Source: Tretioscincus oriximinensis
Lineage: Eukaryota > Chordata > Lepidosauria > Squamata > Gymnophthalmidae
Reading direction: 5' to 3'
NCBI GenBank assembly: GCA_022410635.1
Contig: JAJVDF010000429.1
Coordinates: 975,427-1,039,426, forward strand
Length of the DNA stretch: 64,000 nucleotides
Position numbers and translations under genes: made by a program. This document shows, piece after piece, positions 10,541 through 20,030 of the stretch. Within the stretch, counting starts at the first letter, position 1. Every line of letters begins with the position of its first letter. The notes below the pieces were generated by a model that saw only the letters and a list, made by a program, of their open reading frames with translations, made no database searches and was not told the origin of the DNA.

Positions 10541-11533
10541 TTGTCTAGTACACTAATGTGTAACAATCACAATCAAATGTATTTATTTATTTTAAAAAAA
10601 GTTAAACCCTGTGGATCAAAACAAAGGCATCAACTCATTTCACACAGTCATATCCCTTATCTTTTTAATTTGCAAATAAACCTGTACCTATCAACTCTGC
10701 TGCCTGGCTTATTCGTTCCTCTCCGTAGCAAAAGCTGACAATATTCTTCTGCGAATCACATTCAGGTTAAATGAGCCTGGTCCCCACTGAGGTGTTCCAT
10801 TATCTGTTTCATCTGCTTATCGGTCCGGCATGTACCGTTCCAAAGTAAACATGAAGCTGAACAGTTGGTAAATTTGGATTTCGAATCCTGACAGTGTTCC
10901 TTCCAGACGTGTAACGTCTTAATCAAATTTTAAAATAAAACATCCCAGCCCGGAGCTCCAGTCTGAACCCCCAAATTATATAACACACATGTTTTTATGC
11001 TTTGTCAATTACATCTGAAATAGGGACTGTTTGTTTCGGCCCTTCTAAAAATGAGTCTAGAATGAGAAAACAACCTATTTCCCTTATTAGGTTCAGGAGT
11101 CAAAGGAACTCCGCCAGAAGCCGCGGGCTTCAAGAGCATAGAAGATTAAGACATATATTGGATTCATGATGGAGGGCACAGGGTTCATTCTCAAAATAAA
11201 ACAGAATTTTATTCATATTCCTTTTAAAATTCAGATTGCCATTTGCCAGGTGACCTGTGACATGGCAGGAGTGTATTACATTTTCAATGAGCAATGGAGG
11301 AGGGAAGGGAGAGAAGGGCTCCCTGCTATTTCTCCTCTCCCCCCGCATAGTCAGATATTGTTCTCAGAATTTTAGATGGAGCAAACAGGGCTTGGGTAAC
11401 GCATTTATTTTTAATAAGGGGAGATGTGGAATAGGATAGGCTGTGGTATTAGGCAGAAGCACAAACCTCTTTCCATTTCTCTTGCCTGTCCCACAATCCA
11501 GGTGTAAAACATATCAGGAGTGAAAGATGGAAG
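10541..11533. other. Unique stretch, possible conserved non-coding DNA
   Basis: No repeats recognised apart from AT-rich patches at 10560-10600, 10920-11060 and 11165-11300. No convincing coding frame. The even composition would suit conserved non-coding sequence, but only alignment could show that. Confidence 0.35.
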
Positions 11534-11613
11534 AGCAGATAGAGTACATAGAGTAGATAGATTAGATAGATAATAGGTAGGGAGATAGAGACAGACAGAC
11601 AGACAAACACATT

Positions 11614-11697
<84 letters not shown>

Positions 11698-11714
11698 CAT
11701 AGATACATAGATAC

Positions 11715-11749
<35 letters not shown>

Positions 11750-11832
11750 CATACATACATACATACATACATACATACATACATACATACATACATACAT
11801 ACATACATACATACATACATACATACATACAT
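11534..11832. repeat. Compound GATA/GACA/CATA microsatellite
   Basis: Ordered blocks: irregular GATA with TAGATAG (11534-11589), CAGA/GACA (11590-11654), GATA (11655-11696), GATACATA (11697-11720), GATA (11717-11749) and CATA (11749-11832). The mix of GATA and GACA is the composition of the Bkm-type satellite first described in snakes. Tyr/Met/Cys-repeat frames here are artefacts. Confidence 0.97.
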
Positions 11833-11928
11833 TTCTTTACTGACCTATACCTGAAGGTCTTAGGCTGGTTGACAATAAAAACCAAATTCACACACCACAT
11901 ACACAGTCAGTCAGTCTGTCTGTCAATC

Positions 11929-12024
11929 ATGTATGTATGTATGTATGTATGTATGTATGTATGTATGTATGTATGTATGTATGTATGTATGTATGTATGT
12001 ATGTATGTATGTATGTATGTATGT
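11929..12024. repeat. (TATG)n microsatellite, inverted partner
   Basis: About 24 ATGT units. Its sequence is the reverse complement of the CATA block ending at 11832, so the two form an inverted repeat around a spacer of about 97 bases. The spacer holds a degraded LINE/SINE-like end (CCTATACCTGAAGGTCTTAG) and short CAGT/CTGT runs. Confidence 0.97.
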
Positions 12025-12614
12025 GAGAAGAGTTAAGAGAGGGAGAGAAAAAAAGCCCTTTTGAAACATGTCTGAGAGGGTGCAAGCAGAGCCAGTTTTT
12101 CTATAGTGACGACAGATTTATCCCGCTTGCCATCTGTCAACATTATAATACAAAAGGCCCATATGCAGGGATGTAGGGCTACTGATTTTCATATATATTA
12201 AAATCTGCAACTACGGTGGGATATGAGAGCCGGCCCACTGTTAAGCCAAGAGGCTTACGGTCCAAACTTTCAGAAGTATTGATCTAATTCCGCGCCGCTT
12301 CTCATGCACAAATACGCACGGGCGTTGCGCGCCTTCTGGCTGACACACACATCTATAACGGTGAGGACTCTGTGCTGTATGGGCAAACTTTATTATTTAA
12401 TCATTGAAAGCAGTGGAAGTGATAGAGAGATGGAGAGCGCTGGAAAGAAGGATGGCCGTCCTAAGTGCATTAATATCCAGCCCACAAAGGATTTGTCAGC
12501 CTTATGCGCCAGGTCATGTCCGCCAGAGCACGGCTAGCCCAACTGGGAAAAACTGCACCTGTGTCGCTTTGGAAGGAGAACTTGGCTCTGGCGATAGGTG
12601 TCTTTGCAAATGAC
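12025..12614. other. Unique-looking stretch, no gene seen
   Basis: No repeat recognised; short frames on both strands lack family resemblance. Confidence 0.45.
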
Positions 12615-12695
12615 GCATCATGAACGAGCTCCCCCTGTGGATTGTAGGGGAACTGCATGCGTCCAATGCAAAGCCACCTAGCTTTGGCTCCTGCT
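12615..12695 (-). repeat. G-family dispersed repeat
   Basis: Reverse complement of the segment at 5663-5737, including GAGCTCCCCCTGTGG and AGGGGAACTGCATGC. A poly-C run follows at 12696-12711. See the copy at 5.6 kb. Confidence 0.7.
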
Positions 12696-12792
12696 CCCCC
12701 CCCCCCCCCCTGGAGAGGCTGCAGCCTCACTATTGTAGCAAGATGTGTGGAGAAGGCAGGATGAAAATGGGTCAGCAGAGAAGCTTCAGAGA

Positions 12793-13025
12793 AGAAGGTG
12801 GTGGAGGAGTTGGTTTTTATAGCCCACCTTTCTCATCCCAAAAGGAATGGGCAATGTCCATAACCTTCTGCTCTTCTCTTCACAACAAACCCATTGTGGG
12901 ATGGGTGTGGCTGAGAGAGTCCAAGGCCACCCAGCAGGCTTTGTGGAGGAGTGCAGAACTGAGCCTGGATACCACCAGGCAAGAGTCTGAGGCTCCAACC
13001 ACTAGGCCAGACTGGCATTCAGAAG
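12793..13025 (-). mobile_element. tRNA-derived SINE (family 1)
   Basis: Minus-strand copy. The 3' end lies left (GGTTTTTATAGCCCACCTTT), followed by the reverse complement of the usual GGTGTC..GAAGAGAAG module. The tRNA-like head is at the right (CTCCAACCACTAGGCCAGAC). Full length or nearly so, with a GGAGGA-like tail remnant at 12796-12812. Confidence 0.87.
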
Positions 13026-13239
13026 CCACGGCTGCAACATCACATAGGCGGCAACGTGTGAAAGTGCCACTGCGANTTATACCCTCCAATCACAGCACAT
13101 TTTTATGGGAGGCATAAATGTCCCATCACGGCACTGGGTTGCACTCAGGTAGTACAGATCCGTAAGATGCTCTCATAATGTTCCCACAGTGGCTCTAGGA
13201 GGTCCACATTAATGTCATTTTTTGTATGTCGATAATATT

Positions 13240-14192
13240 TATTTTATTTATTTATTTTATTTAAAAGATTTTTACCCCGCCCTTCCCCCCGAAGGTGTCC
13301 AGGGCGGCTTACAAAAATTAAAAATTCGGGTCGCCATGACCTTCACAAGATTAAAATCATAAAACACAACTGTTAAAAATGTCGTCCTCTGGTGGGGGGG
13401 CTAACATGAAAAGGCCCGGGTGAAGAGACAGGTCTTTACCAGGCGCCTAAAAGATAGTAAAGACGGCGCCAGGCGTGCTTCCGAGGGGAGGCCGTTCCAT
13501 AATATCGGGGCCACTACCGAGANGGCTCTTCCCCGCGCCCCCGCCCCCCTTATCCTAGAGCAGGAGGGGACGACTAGAAGGCCCTCTCCTTCTGATCGCA
13601 GAGACCGGGCGGGACTATATGGGAAAAGGCGTTCCCTCAAGTATTCAGGACCCAAACCGTTTAGGGCTTTATACGTCAGTATAAGCACCTTGAATTGGGC
13701 TCGGTAGCGAATAGGTAGCCAGTGCAGTTCTTTGAGGACCGGCGTGATGGACGTCCGGCCAGACACACCCGATAAAAGACGGGCTGCTGCATTCTGCACT
13801 AGCTCCAGCCTCCGAACCGTCTTCAAGGGAAGCCCCACGTAGAGTGCATTGCAGTAGTCTAATCTGGAGGTTACCAGAGCATGAAGAACCATGGCCAAGG
13901 ACCCCCTGTCCAGGAACGGCCGCAACTGGCGGACCANTCGTAANTAGGAAAANGCCGTTCTAGNTGTCGCTGCCACCTGACCTTCNAGTGACAGTGACGA
14001 GTCAAGAAGGACACCCAGATCACACACCTGTTCCTTCTGGAGCAAACCTGCTCCATCAAGAACCGGGTGTCTATCAAGTTTCTGGACACGGGATCCCTTT
14101 ACCAATAGCACTTCCGTCTTNTCAGGGTTCAGCCTCAATTTGTTAGATCCCATCCAGCCCTTGACCGCCTCCAGGCAACGGTCCAGCACATG
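13240..14192 (-). mobile_element. L2 LINE, 5'-truncated, relatively young
   Basis: A 0.95-kb L2 copy on the minus strand. Its (TTTA)n tail lies at 13240-13262, followed by the 3' untranslated region and an open frame of 262 codons up to the truncation point near 14192. Six to eight single Ns interrupt it but no frameshift is visible in that frame, unlike the decayed L2 copies at 2.4 and 40.4 kb. Confidence 0.93.
13401..14189 (-). pseudogene. L2 reverse transcriptase, C-terminal portion
   Basis: This is the C-terminal 262 residues of an L2-clade ORF2 polyprotein, lying after the catalytic YADD box. Visible landmarks: SNKLRLNPxKTEVLLVKGS near residues 15-33, LVTSRLDYCNALYVGLP near 105-122, QNAAARLL near 132-140, KELHWLPIRYRAQFKVLILT near 153-172, and SVVAPILWNGLPSEARL near 221-237. 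These match the conserved 'thumb' region of vertebrate L2. The endonuclease and reverse transcriptase catalytic motifs are absent because of 5' truncation, so it cannot encode an active enzyme. Unresolved bases leave several residues unknown. In a full element this protein nicks target DNA and reverse transcribes its own RNA in the nucleus. Not a host gene. Confidence 0.9.
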
Positions 14193-14644
14193 TTGCTAAT
14201 TTTTACAGATTTATCTGATGAATAATTTGCATTGATGGAGTGTGATTTTCTCCCCTGGGAACTTCTGTAATCCCATGGAAATACGGACTCCTTCTTTCTT
14301 CCTTTTGGCACACACTTTTATTCAGGCTGCTTCCTTACAAAGTTCGCCTTCCGGGTTGGTGGGATCATCATGATACCTCTGCTATGCAAGGCAATGGAGC
14401 TTCTGCTGTCCTCCCAGGTCCCACCCAAGAAAAAGCTCCTTTGTTTTGGAAGGAGAGGTTGTGGAGGTTTTCAGACATCAGCACAAAATACCACTCCCTC
14501 CAATGGGAAGCTGCCTGGAGCCCTGAGCACCTGTCATGCTGCTGGGGGCCTTGTGTATGCCGAGAAGGAGCCAGCCAGGACTGCAAAGTCACAATTGGCT
14601 GACATGTGTGGTAGCAACTTCCTGATCCTTCACACATTCCCTGT
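14193..14644. other. Unique-looking stretch, no gene seen
   Basis: Overlapping short frames on both strands (14368-14690) show no family resemblance. No repeat recognised. Confidence 0.45.
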
Positions 14645-15285
14645 CACAAGCTCTGGTCACCACATCCCAAAAAAGATATCGTGGAACTAAAGAAGGTGTA
14701 GAAAAGGGCAACAAGAACGTTCAAGGGACTGGAACACCTCCCCAATGAAGTCAGGTTGCAAAGTCTGGGTCTTTTCAGCCTCAAAAGATGGCATTTGGGA
14801 GGTGATCTGAGTGTATAAAATCATGCATGAGGTGGATAAAGTGAAGAAAATGTTTTCTCTATCACCCAACACTAGGACCAGGGGGGCTTCCTTGAAACTG
14901 ATGGGCAGAAGAGTGAGGACAGGTAAGGGAAGGTATTTTTTCACCTGGAGGCTCATCGGCCTTTGGAATTTACTACCAGGTGACGTGGTGGTAGCTAGCA
15001 GCCTAGATAGCTTTAAGGCAGGATTGGACAAGTTCATGGACACCAAAGGTATAGTCGGCTACTAGGATGGATGTTTTGATGCTGACTCCGAGATGGAGCA
15101 ACAGGCAGCATTTCTGAAATACCGTTTGCAGGGTGTCGAGAGCAGGTGAAGGTTTGGCTTTCTTCTGTTCCAGACTGCCCAGGGGCAATTGATGGACCTC
15201 GGTGTGAGACAGAAGGCTGGACTAGGTGGGCTCTGGCCCCATTCAGCAGGGCTTCTCTTTTGGTCTTGTGTTCTCTGCATGGATT
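14645..15285 (+). mobile_element. CR1-A LINE, 5'-truncated
   Basis: Starts within the end of the reverse transcriptase ORF (GGTCACCACATCCCAAAAAA, FKGLEHLPNEVRLQSLGLFS in translation with frameshifts). It continues through the SLSPNTRTRGASLKLMGRRV segment and the 3' untranslated region, ending with GGCCCCATTCAGCAGGGC at 15236-15253. Two or more indels break the frame. Confidence 0.92.
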
Positions 15286-15959
15286 TTTGAGGTAATGTGA
15301 ACAGATGGGGGATTGCAATATGCCGGGTTTAAACCCCATTTTGAGTTTTACCCTGTAGTGTGGAAGGGACCTCAATAGCAACTTAGGGTTTCTATTTTCT
15401 GGGTATGCAAAGGCCCTGGGGGGGGGGAGCATGAATGGTTGCTCCCATTGACTCTGCAGCCATTTGAATTTCTTTTGCACTGTGGCCTAGTCAGGCGTAC
15501 AGATCTGGCTGCCAGTGGTTCAGCACTACCAAAGAGCCTGGGTAGCCTCCCCAAAGGAAGGGCAGGACTCTGCAGGTGGGGGCCTACAGGAGTGGCCTAC
15601 AGACACCTGTGCCAGGCTGCAGGATGCCATTGCCACCAAACAGACTGGGGGATTCAGAATGGCCACCGCTATCCCCTAGGGGGCCCCTGCAAACCCTCCA
15701 AATGTCACCCGCCAGCCACTCCTGGCTTCATTGCCTGAAACAAGGAACATTAAATGTGCTGTTTACTTATACAGGAGAAAACCCATTATAGCCAACTCCA
15801 AGAGGTCCGGTGGATGTGTTCATTATCATTCAATTTCATTATAACGAAACCCATTGTAACCAACACTACTCTTACAGGCCTTCTCTCAGGATGTTCAAGT
15901 TTGTTTGTTACCTGCTATTAGGGTGTGAAAACACGAAGAATTCCTGAAATGCCACTTAG
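15286..15959. other. Unique-looking stretch, no gene seen
   Basis: No repeat identified. The phrase AACCCATTATAGCC / AACCCATTGTAACC occurs twice (15780 and 15848), suggesting a small local duplication. Confidence 0.4.
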
Positions 15960-16270
15960 AGGGAGTCATGAGCAGGTGAGGGCTTTGTCTTATTGTGCTG
16001 GAGGCGGCCTTAGGGCAGCTGGTGGAATATCGGTAGGGGCCTGCCATAGTCTACACTAGAAGCCACTGTGTGGGTCAGATTTCTGTATTAGGTGGGCTCT
16101 GGCCCCATTCAGCAGGGCTCTTCCTATCACCTGCCATCCACATGCTATGGCAGACCTCAAATGGCTCTTGCCATAGTCTACACTGGCATGGGGGTGAGCC
16201 ATTGTGTGGGACAGGAGACTGGACTAAGTGGGCACAGGCTCCATTCGGCAGGCCTCTTCCTATGTTCTTA
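15960..16270 (+). mobile_element. CR1-A 3' end, tandemly doubled, with MITE-like insert
   Basis: Two successive CR1-A 3' ends (GGCCCCATTCAGCAGGGCTC at 16102; CTCCATTCGGCAGGCCTC at 16230). Between and before them lie segments resembling the core of the CCCTGTCCCC MITEs: CTGCCATAGTCTACACT and CATCCACATGCTATGGCAG. This implies a duplication or nested insertion. Confidence 0.6.
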
Positions 16271-17059
16271 TTGTGAATTCCATTATATCAGATTACTAAA
16301 ACATGGTTTCACCTGAACTGGATTTCTAGAGATCTTCTTAATTANATTTGCCATTTTCTTGGCAACAAGGAAGAAGAATTTATTAGTGTATCAAATAATT
16401 TTAAATGCTTGATGTTTCCATGCACTAAAGTACCAGTCAGTCTGGTCCTCCGAAGCTTCCAAATGTATTCAAGAGCAACCAGGAACAGAGGTCACGGCTG
16501 GTTTTTTTTTATTGTAATCCACCCTGAGACCTCCAGGTATAAAGTGGGATATAAATGTAAATAAATAAATGTGCGGAGGACTCAGAGTGGATCGCAATGA
16601 AAAACCCATGAAGCAGATGAAAATAGAACAATTAAAAATAGAACGGTTTATTCAAAGAAGAATGTAGACTGTTTCTGGCTGTCCTTCAATAAGTGTGGAA
16701 GCTTAGCCAGATCAGAAAAATGCCAGGCCAGCTGACTCTGAAGTAAGCAAAGCTGGCCTGGCACAGGGAAAGGGGCAGGGTACGTGGCCCTGCCCTCTTT
16801 CCCTCAGAGGGTCCTCCCCCATCTGAGCAGNCAGTGCTCAAGTATGAAATCTGAATGCTATCAGAGAACAGGTAAGAAAACGTCTCCTGGACCCCCTATG
16901 GTATCTCAGGGTACCCTGAAAATGGTGCCCCCACACAGGGATGGNATGCATTCTGTTTGACGTGTACTTGACCTGATTCATCACCCAAACTTCAATTCTG
17001 CTGTTTCCCTTAGCTTCTATAAAGTATCCTTGTCTGTGAAAGCCCCTGCTGACTCCCTT
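16271..17059. other. Mostly unique, with an L2-like tail and a hairpin
   Basis: At 16498-16572 there is a plus-strand L2-type terminal tail (CCACCCTGAGACCTCCAGGT, then TAAATAAATAAATG). At 16721-16763 a perfect 13-bp inverted repeat (TGCCAGGCCAGCT) encloses a 17-base loop. No gene seen. Confidence 0.6.
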
Positions 17060-17480
17060 TTTTCTGCAAAGGAGCTGGCAGCACTTTGAGACTAACTTGA
17101 GAAAAGTGGTTGGCATAAGCTTTCGTAGACACGTCGACTTCTTCAGTTTAGTCCCTCAGCATCTGAAGTAGACCTGTCTACGAAGGCTTATGCCAACCAC
17201 TGTTCTCAAGTTAGTCTCAAAGTGCTGCTAGCTCCTTTGCTGGACTTTCTGTTATTTCTCTGAAATTGACTCCCTTTTTTCTGTTAGTCTCTAAGGTGCT
17301 ACAAGACCCCCTTGCTAGGCTCCACCACATCTGACCCAGTAGACTTGTCTACGAAACCTGTTGCTACCTACCGTTTTCTTCTTAGTTTCTAAGGTGCCAT
17401 GAGACCCCTTTGCTGGACTCTATACCATCTGAAGAAGTAGCCTTGCCTATGAAAGCTAATGCCACCTACCTTTTTTATAA
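17060..17480. repeat. R-family foldback cluster
   Basis: A minus unit at 17068-17147 and a plus unit at 17163-17236 are near-exact reverse complements over about 73 bases, including GTTGGCATAAGCTTTCGTAG and its partner. Two further plus units follow at about 17285-17360 and 17385-17470, each with a TCTAAGGTGC block and a CTACGAAA or CTATGAAA block. The left pair would form a long hairpin. Confidence 0.88.
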
Positions 17481-17684
17481 GTCTAGAGTGCTTTTTATTT
17501 TGAATAAGTATTTATTTGCACTAGNGTTATTAGTTTCCCTACTTATGTCTTCCATTCTTGATTCCTTACAATTCAATATTCCAAGCTTAAATACAAATGC
17601 ACAATATAAAATAAATGAAGGCAATACAAATATAAAATTATCTTGTGTACTCAATAGAACCAACCTGGTCATCTTCCCATCCTC

Positions 17685-17957
17685 ATAAGAACATAAAAAG
17701 AGCCATCCTGGATCAGGCCAGAGCCCACCTAGTCCAGCCTCCTGTCTCACCCAGAGGCCCACCNGGTGCCCCTGGGCAGCNTGAACAGAGGGAAGCAAAA
17801 TATGCTTCAGGAGTCCTGCCTGTGGCTCCATCCCGGAGGCAACATCCAGATATCCATCCTAGGACCCATTTATATCCCTGGTGTCCATAAACCTGTCTAG
17901 TCCTGTCTTGAAACTATCCAAGCTGTTAGCTTCCACAGGCCGTTGACCCTCTTTGTC
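17685..17957 (-). mobile_element. CR1-A LINE, 3' untranslated region
   Basis: Starts with the inverted CR1-A terminus (ATAAGAACATAAAAAGAGCC) and GGATCAGGCC. It runs to the segment ACCTGTCTAGTCCTGTCTTG and stops near CCACAGGCCGTTGACCCTC. 5'-truncated. Confidence 0.93.
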
Positions 17958-17969
17958 ATACCCATCTTA

Positions 17970-18045
17970 AGTTTACATAAGTTTCTAAAGTGGCACAAGA
18001 CCCCCTTGNTAGCTGTTCTGCACCCAGAGTGACATGGTTTATTTC
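17970..18045 (+). repeat. R-family fragment
   Basis: GTTTCTAAAGTGGCACAAGA followed by CCCCTTGNTAG and GACATGGTTTATTTC, matching the 3' part of the R unit. Confidence 0.65.
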
Positions 18046-18049
18046 ATTG

Positions 18050-18290
18050 GGGGAGAAATGGATAAGGAATAACAGGAAACAATTGAAAATGGATAAAGAA
18101 TAATATGAAACACATTTAAAAATGGATAAAGATTAATAAGGAACAATTAGAAAATAAAGAATAATATGAAACACATTTAAAAATGGATAAAGAATAATAA
18201 AGAACAATTAGAAAATAGATAAAGAATAAAAGGGAACAATTAGCAGTTGGATGAAGAATAATAAAGATCAAATAAGAAACAATTATGGCT
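18050..18290. repeat. AT-rich minisatellite
   Basis: Seven to eight degenerate copies of a roughly 30-base unit built around GGATAAAGAATAATA and GGAACAATTAGAAAA. A higher-order period of about 66 bases also shows: TATGAAACACATTTAAAAAT recurs at 18104 and 18169. The minus-strand 85-codon frame is an artefact. Confidence 0.88.
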
Positions 18291-18919
18291 TTGGAGGAGG
18301 GGAGAGAACTATAATATTCTGAAATGAGTATTTTGAGAACGAATAATGTTCTACTAAGAGAGAGAAGCTGCATCCCAAGTCAGCAGAGAACGAAAGTCAA
18401 AGTCTTCTGGAGCTCCAACTGCCTTGCTGATGGTCTGACTCGTCTTCCTTCCCCGCCTGTTCTTTCCAGGGCGGTTCTCAAGGGAACTCTGTCGCCGCCA
18501 TTGGCATAATTGCCCTACAGCTGCTCTGTATTTGTCACAGAGGGTACAGACTGGGAGTGAAAGCTGTTGTGTTTTTCACAATCCTCTGTGTTTCTAATTA
18601 ACTGGCCCGAAAGGAGCAATCCTAGTCCAAGACAAGGTTTGTGCGGGGAGAATTTTTGCTCCGCAGAGTTCATAAACTCCTTTCCCCATAAATGTTAAGC
18701 AAACATGATGCAATGCAAGAGCTGAAGTGGAGTTATAGAAACTGAAATTGTATCTGTGAGCAGGAAAATGAAAGGGAAGAGAAATGAAACCAACTGTGCA
18801 TCATTCTTCAGTGATATTTTTTAAGCCCTGTTATAACAACATCAGGGCTTTGTGCTCTGGGCAGTAGCTGGACGTGGATAAAGTTACCAGGAAAAAAAAG
18901 CAAGAGAGGCGTTNTGCAT
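18291..18919. other. Unique-looking stretch, no gene seen
   Basis: No known repeat except a short G-family-like phrase (CTGGGAGTGAAAGCTGTTG) at 18550-18568. Confidence 0.45.
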
Positions 18920-18928
18920 CTTTAATGG

Positions 18929-19336
18929 GTGTGTCAAAGAAGAAATTTCAGCAAGTGTGCAGCAGCAGCAAAAAAGGCAAATTCCATGTTGGGGATAATT
19001 AGGAAAGGAATCGAAAATAAGTCAGCAAATGTTGTTTTGCCTCTTTATAAATGTGTGGTGAGGCCACATTTGGAATACTGTGTTCAATTCTGGTCACCAC
19101 ATCTCAAGAGGGATATTTTGGAACTGGAGAAGGTGCAGAAAAGGGCAACAAAAATGATCAAGGGTCTGGAGCACCTCCCTTACGAAGCAAGGCTGCAACG
19201 TCTGGGCCTCTTCAGCCTTGAAAGGAGACGTTTGAGGGGAGATCTGATTGAAGTGTACAAAATCATGCATGGGATCGACAGGGTGAATAGAGAAAAAATG
19301 TTTTCTCTATCACAAGGACCAGGGGGCACGCCTTAA
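18929..19336 (+). pseudogene. CR1 reverse transcriptase, C-terminal end
   Basis: About 125 residues of the C-terminal CR1 ORF2 product. Landmarks: AAAAKKANSMLGIIRKGI (residues ~12-29), VVRPHLEYCVQFWSPHLK (~43-60), LEKVQKRATKMIKGLEHLP (~66-84), and [20 protein letters not shown] (~98-117). These follow the catalytic FADD box in intact CR1 elements, so the active site is missing here. The frame stays open to the SLS segment, then is lost through a small deletion. The first ten residues derive from flanking sequence, not CR1. Not a host gene. Confidence 0.92.
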
Positions 19337-19690
19337 AACTGTTGGGTAGAAAAGTGAGAACAGACAAAGGAAAGTATTTTTTCACCCAGAGGGTTAATTT
19401 ACTTCCTGAAGAGGTAGTGGTAGCTAACAGCTTGGATAGTTTCAAGACAGGACTAGACAGGTTTATGGACACTAAGGGTATAAATGGATACTAAGATAGT
19501 TGTCTGGATGTAGCCTCTGGGATGGAGCAACAGCCAGGACTTTGAAATACCATTTGCAGGGAGCATATTTTGCTTTCCTCTGTTCGCACTGCCCAGGTGC
19601 ATCTGGTGGGCCTCTGTGTGACACAGAATGCTGGACTCGATGGGCTGTGGCCTGATCCAGTATGGCTCTTCTTATGTTCTTATGTTCTAT
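18952..19690 (+). mobile_element. CR1-A LINE, 5'-truncated
   Basis: A 0.74-kb CR1-A copy running from the end of the reverse transcriptase domain to the 3' terminus GGCTCTTCTTATGTTCTTAT. A small deletion at about 19312-19322 (the CACAACACA part of the usual sequence) and another near 19390 break the frame. A 32-base motif directly before it recurs after its 3' end. Confidence 0.95.
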
Positions 19691-19698
19691 AATGCTGT

Positions 19699-19809
19699 TG
19701 AAATTCCCTCTTTGTGACATCCATTAAAGACACAGCACTTCTGGTTTTTTTCCCTTTGTAGCTCTAGCAGTGTTGTGTCTTTAATGGATGTGTCAAAGAA
19801 GAAATTTCA
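19699..19809. repeat. 35-bp inverted repeat (hairpin) with a distant direct copy
   Basis: Left arm 19699-19733 and right arm 19775-19809 are reverse complements with only a few mismatches (right arm: GTGTCTTTAATGGATGTGTC and onwards), separated by a 41-base loop. The right-arm sequence also occurs at 18920-18951 in direct orientation, just before the CR1 copy. Confidence 0.85.
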
Positions 19810-19914
19810 GAAGGTGCAGTTTATAATCTGGCCTTCAGTTTTCCACTTTTTAAATGCTGGTTTTGTACTCTTGCTTCATTGTTAATCACCCCGACACACT
19901 TGAAGGCTGAAGCA

Positions 19915-20030
19915 CCAGACTTGGCTCCGAAAGCTCTTGCCACCTGCCTTTTTCTTCCTGGTCTCTAAAGTTACTACAAGACTCCCTTGCTAGATTTTCT
20001 AGGTCCAGACTAACACACCTAGTTCTTTAA
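19915..20030 (+). repeat. R-family unit
   Basis: Contains CCGAAAGCTCTTGCCACCTG, then GTCTCTAAAGTTACTACAAG and GGTCCAGACTAACACACCTA, the usual order of blocks in the plus orientation. Confidence 0.8.

Noticed and set aside
11411..11900. Met-Tyr-Val-Cys and Tyr-Leu-Ser-Ile repeat proteins
   Set aside because: Translation of CATA/GATA microsatellites; all three frames of one strand are open because the units contain no stops.
11534..12024. CRISPR-like array
   Set aside because: Units are 4-base tandem repeats with no spacers, in a vertebrate sequence.
12620..13117. 165-codon plus-strand protein
   Set aside because: Runs through the G repeat, a poly-C run and an inverted SINE; it is a composite of repeats.
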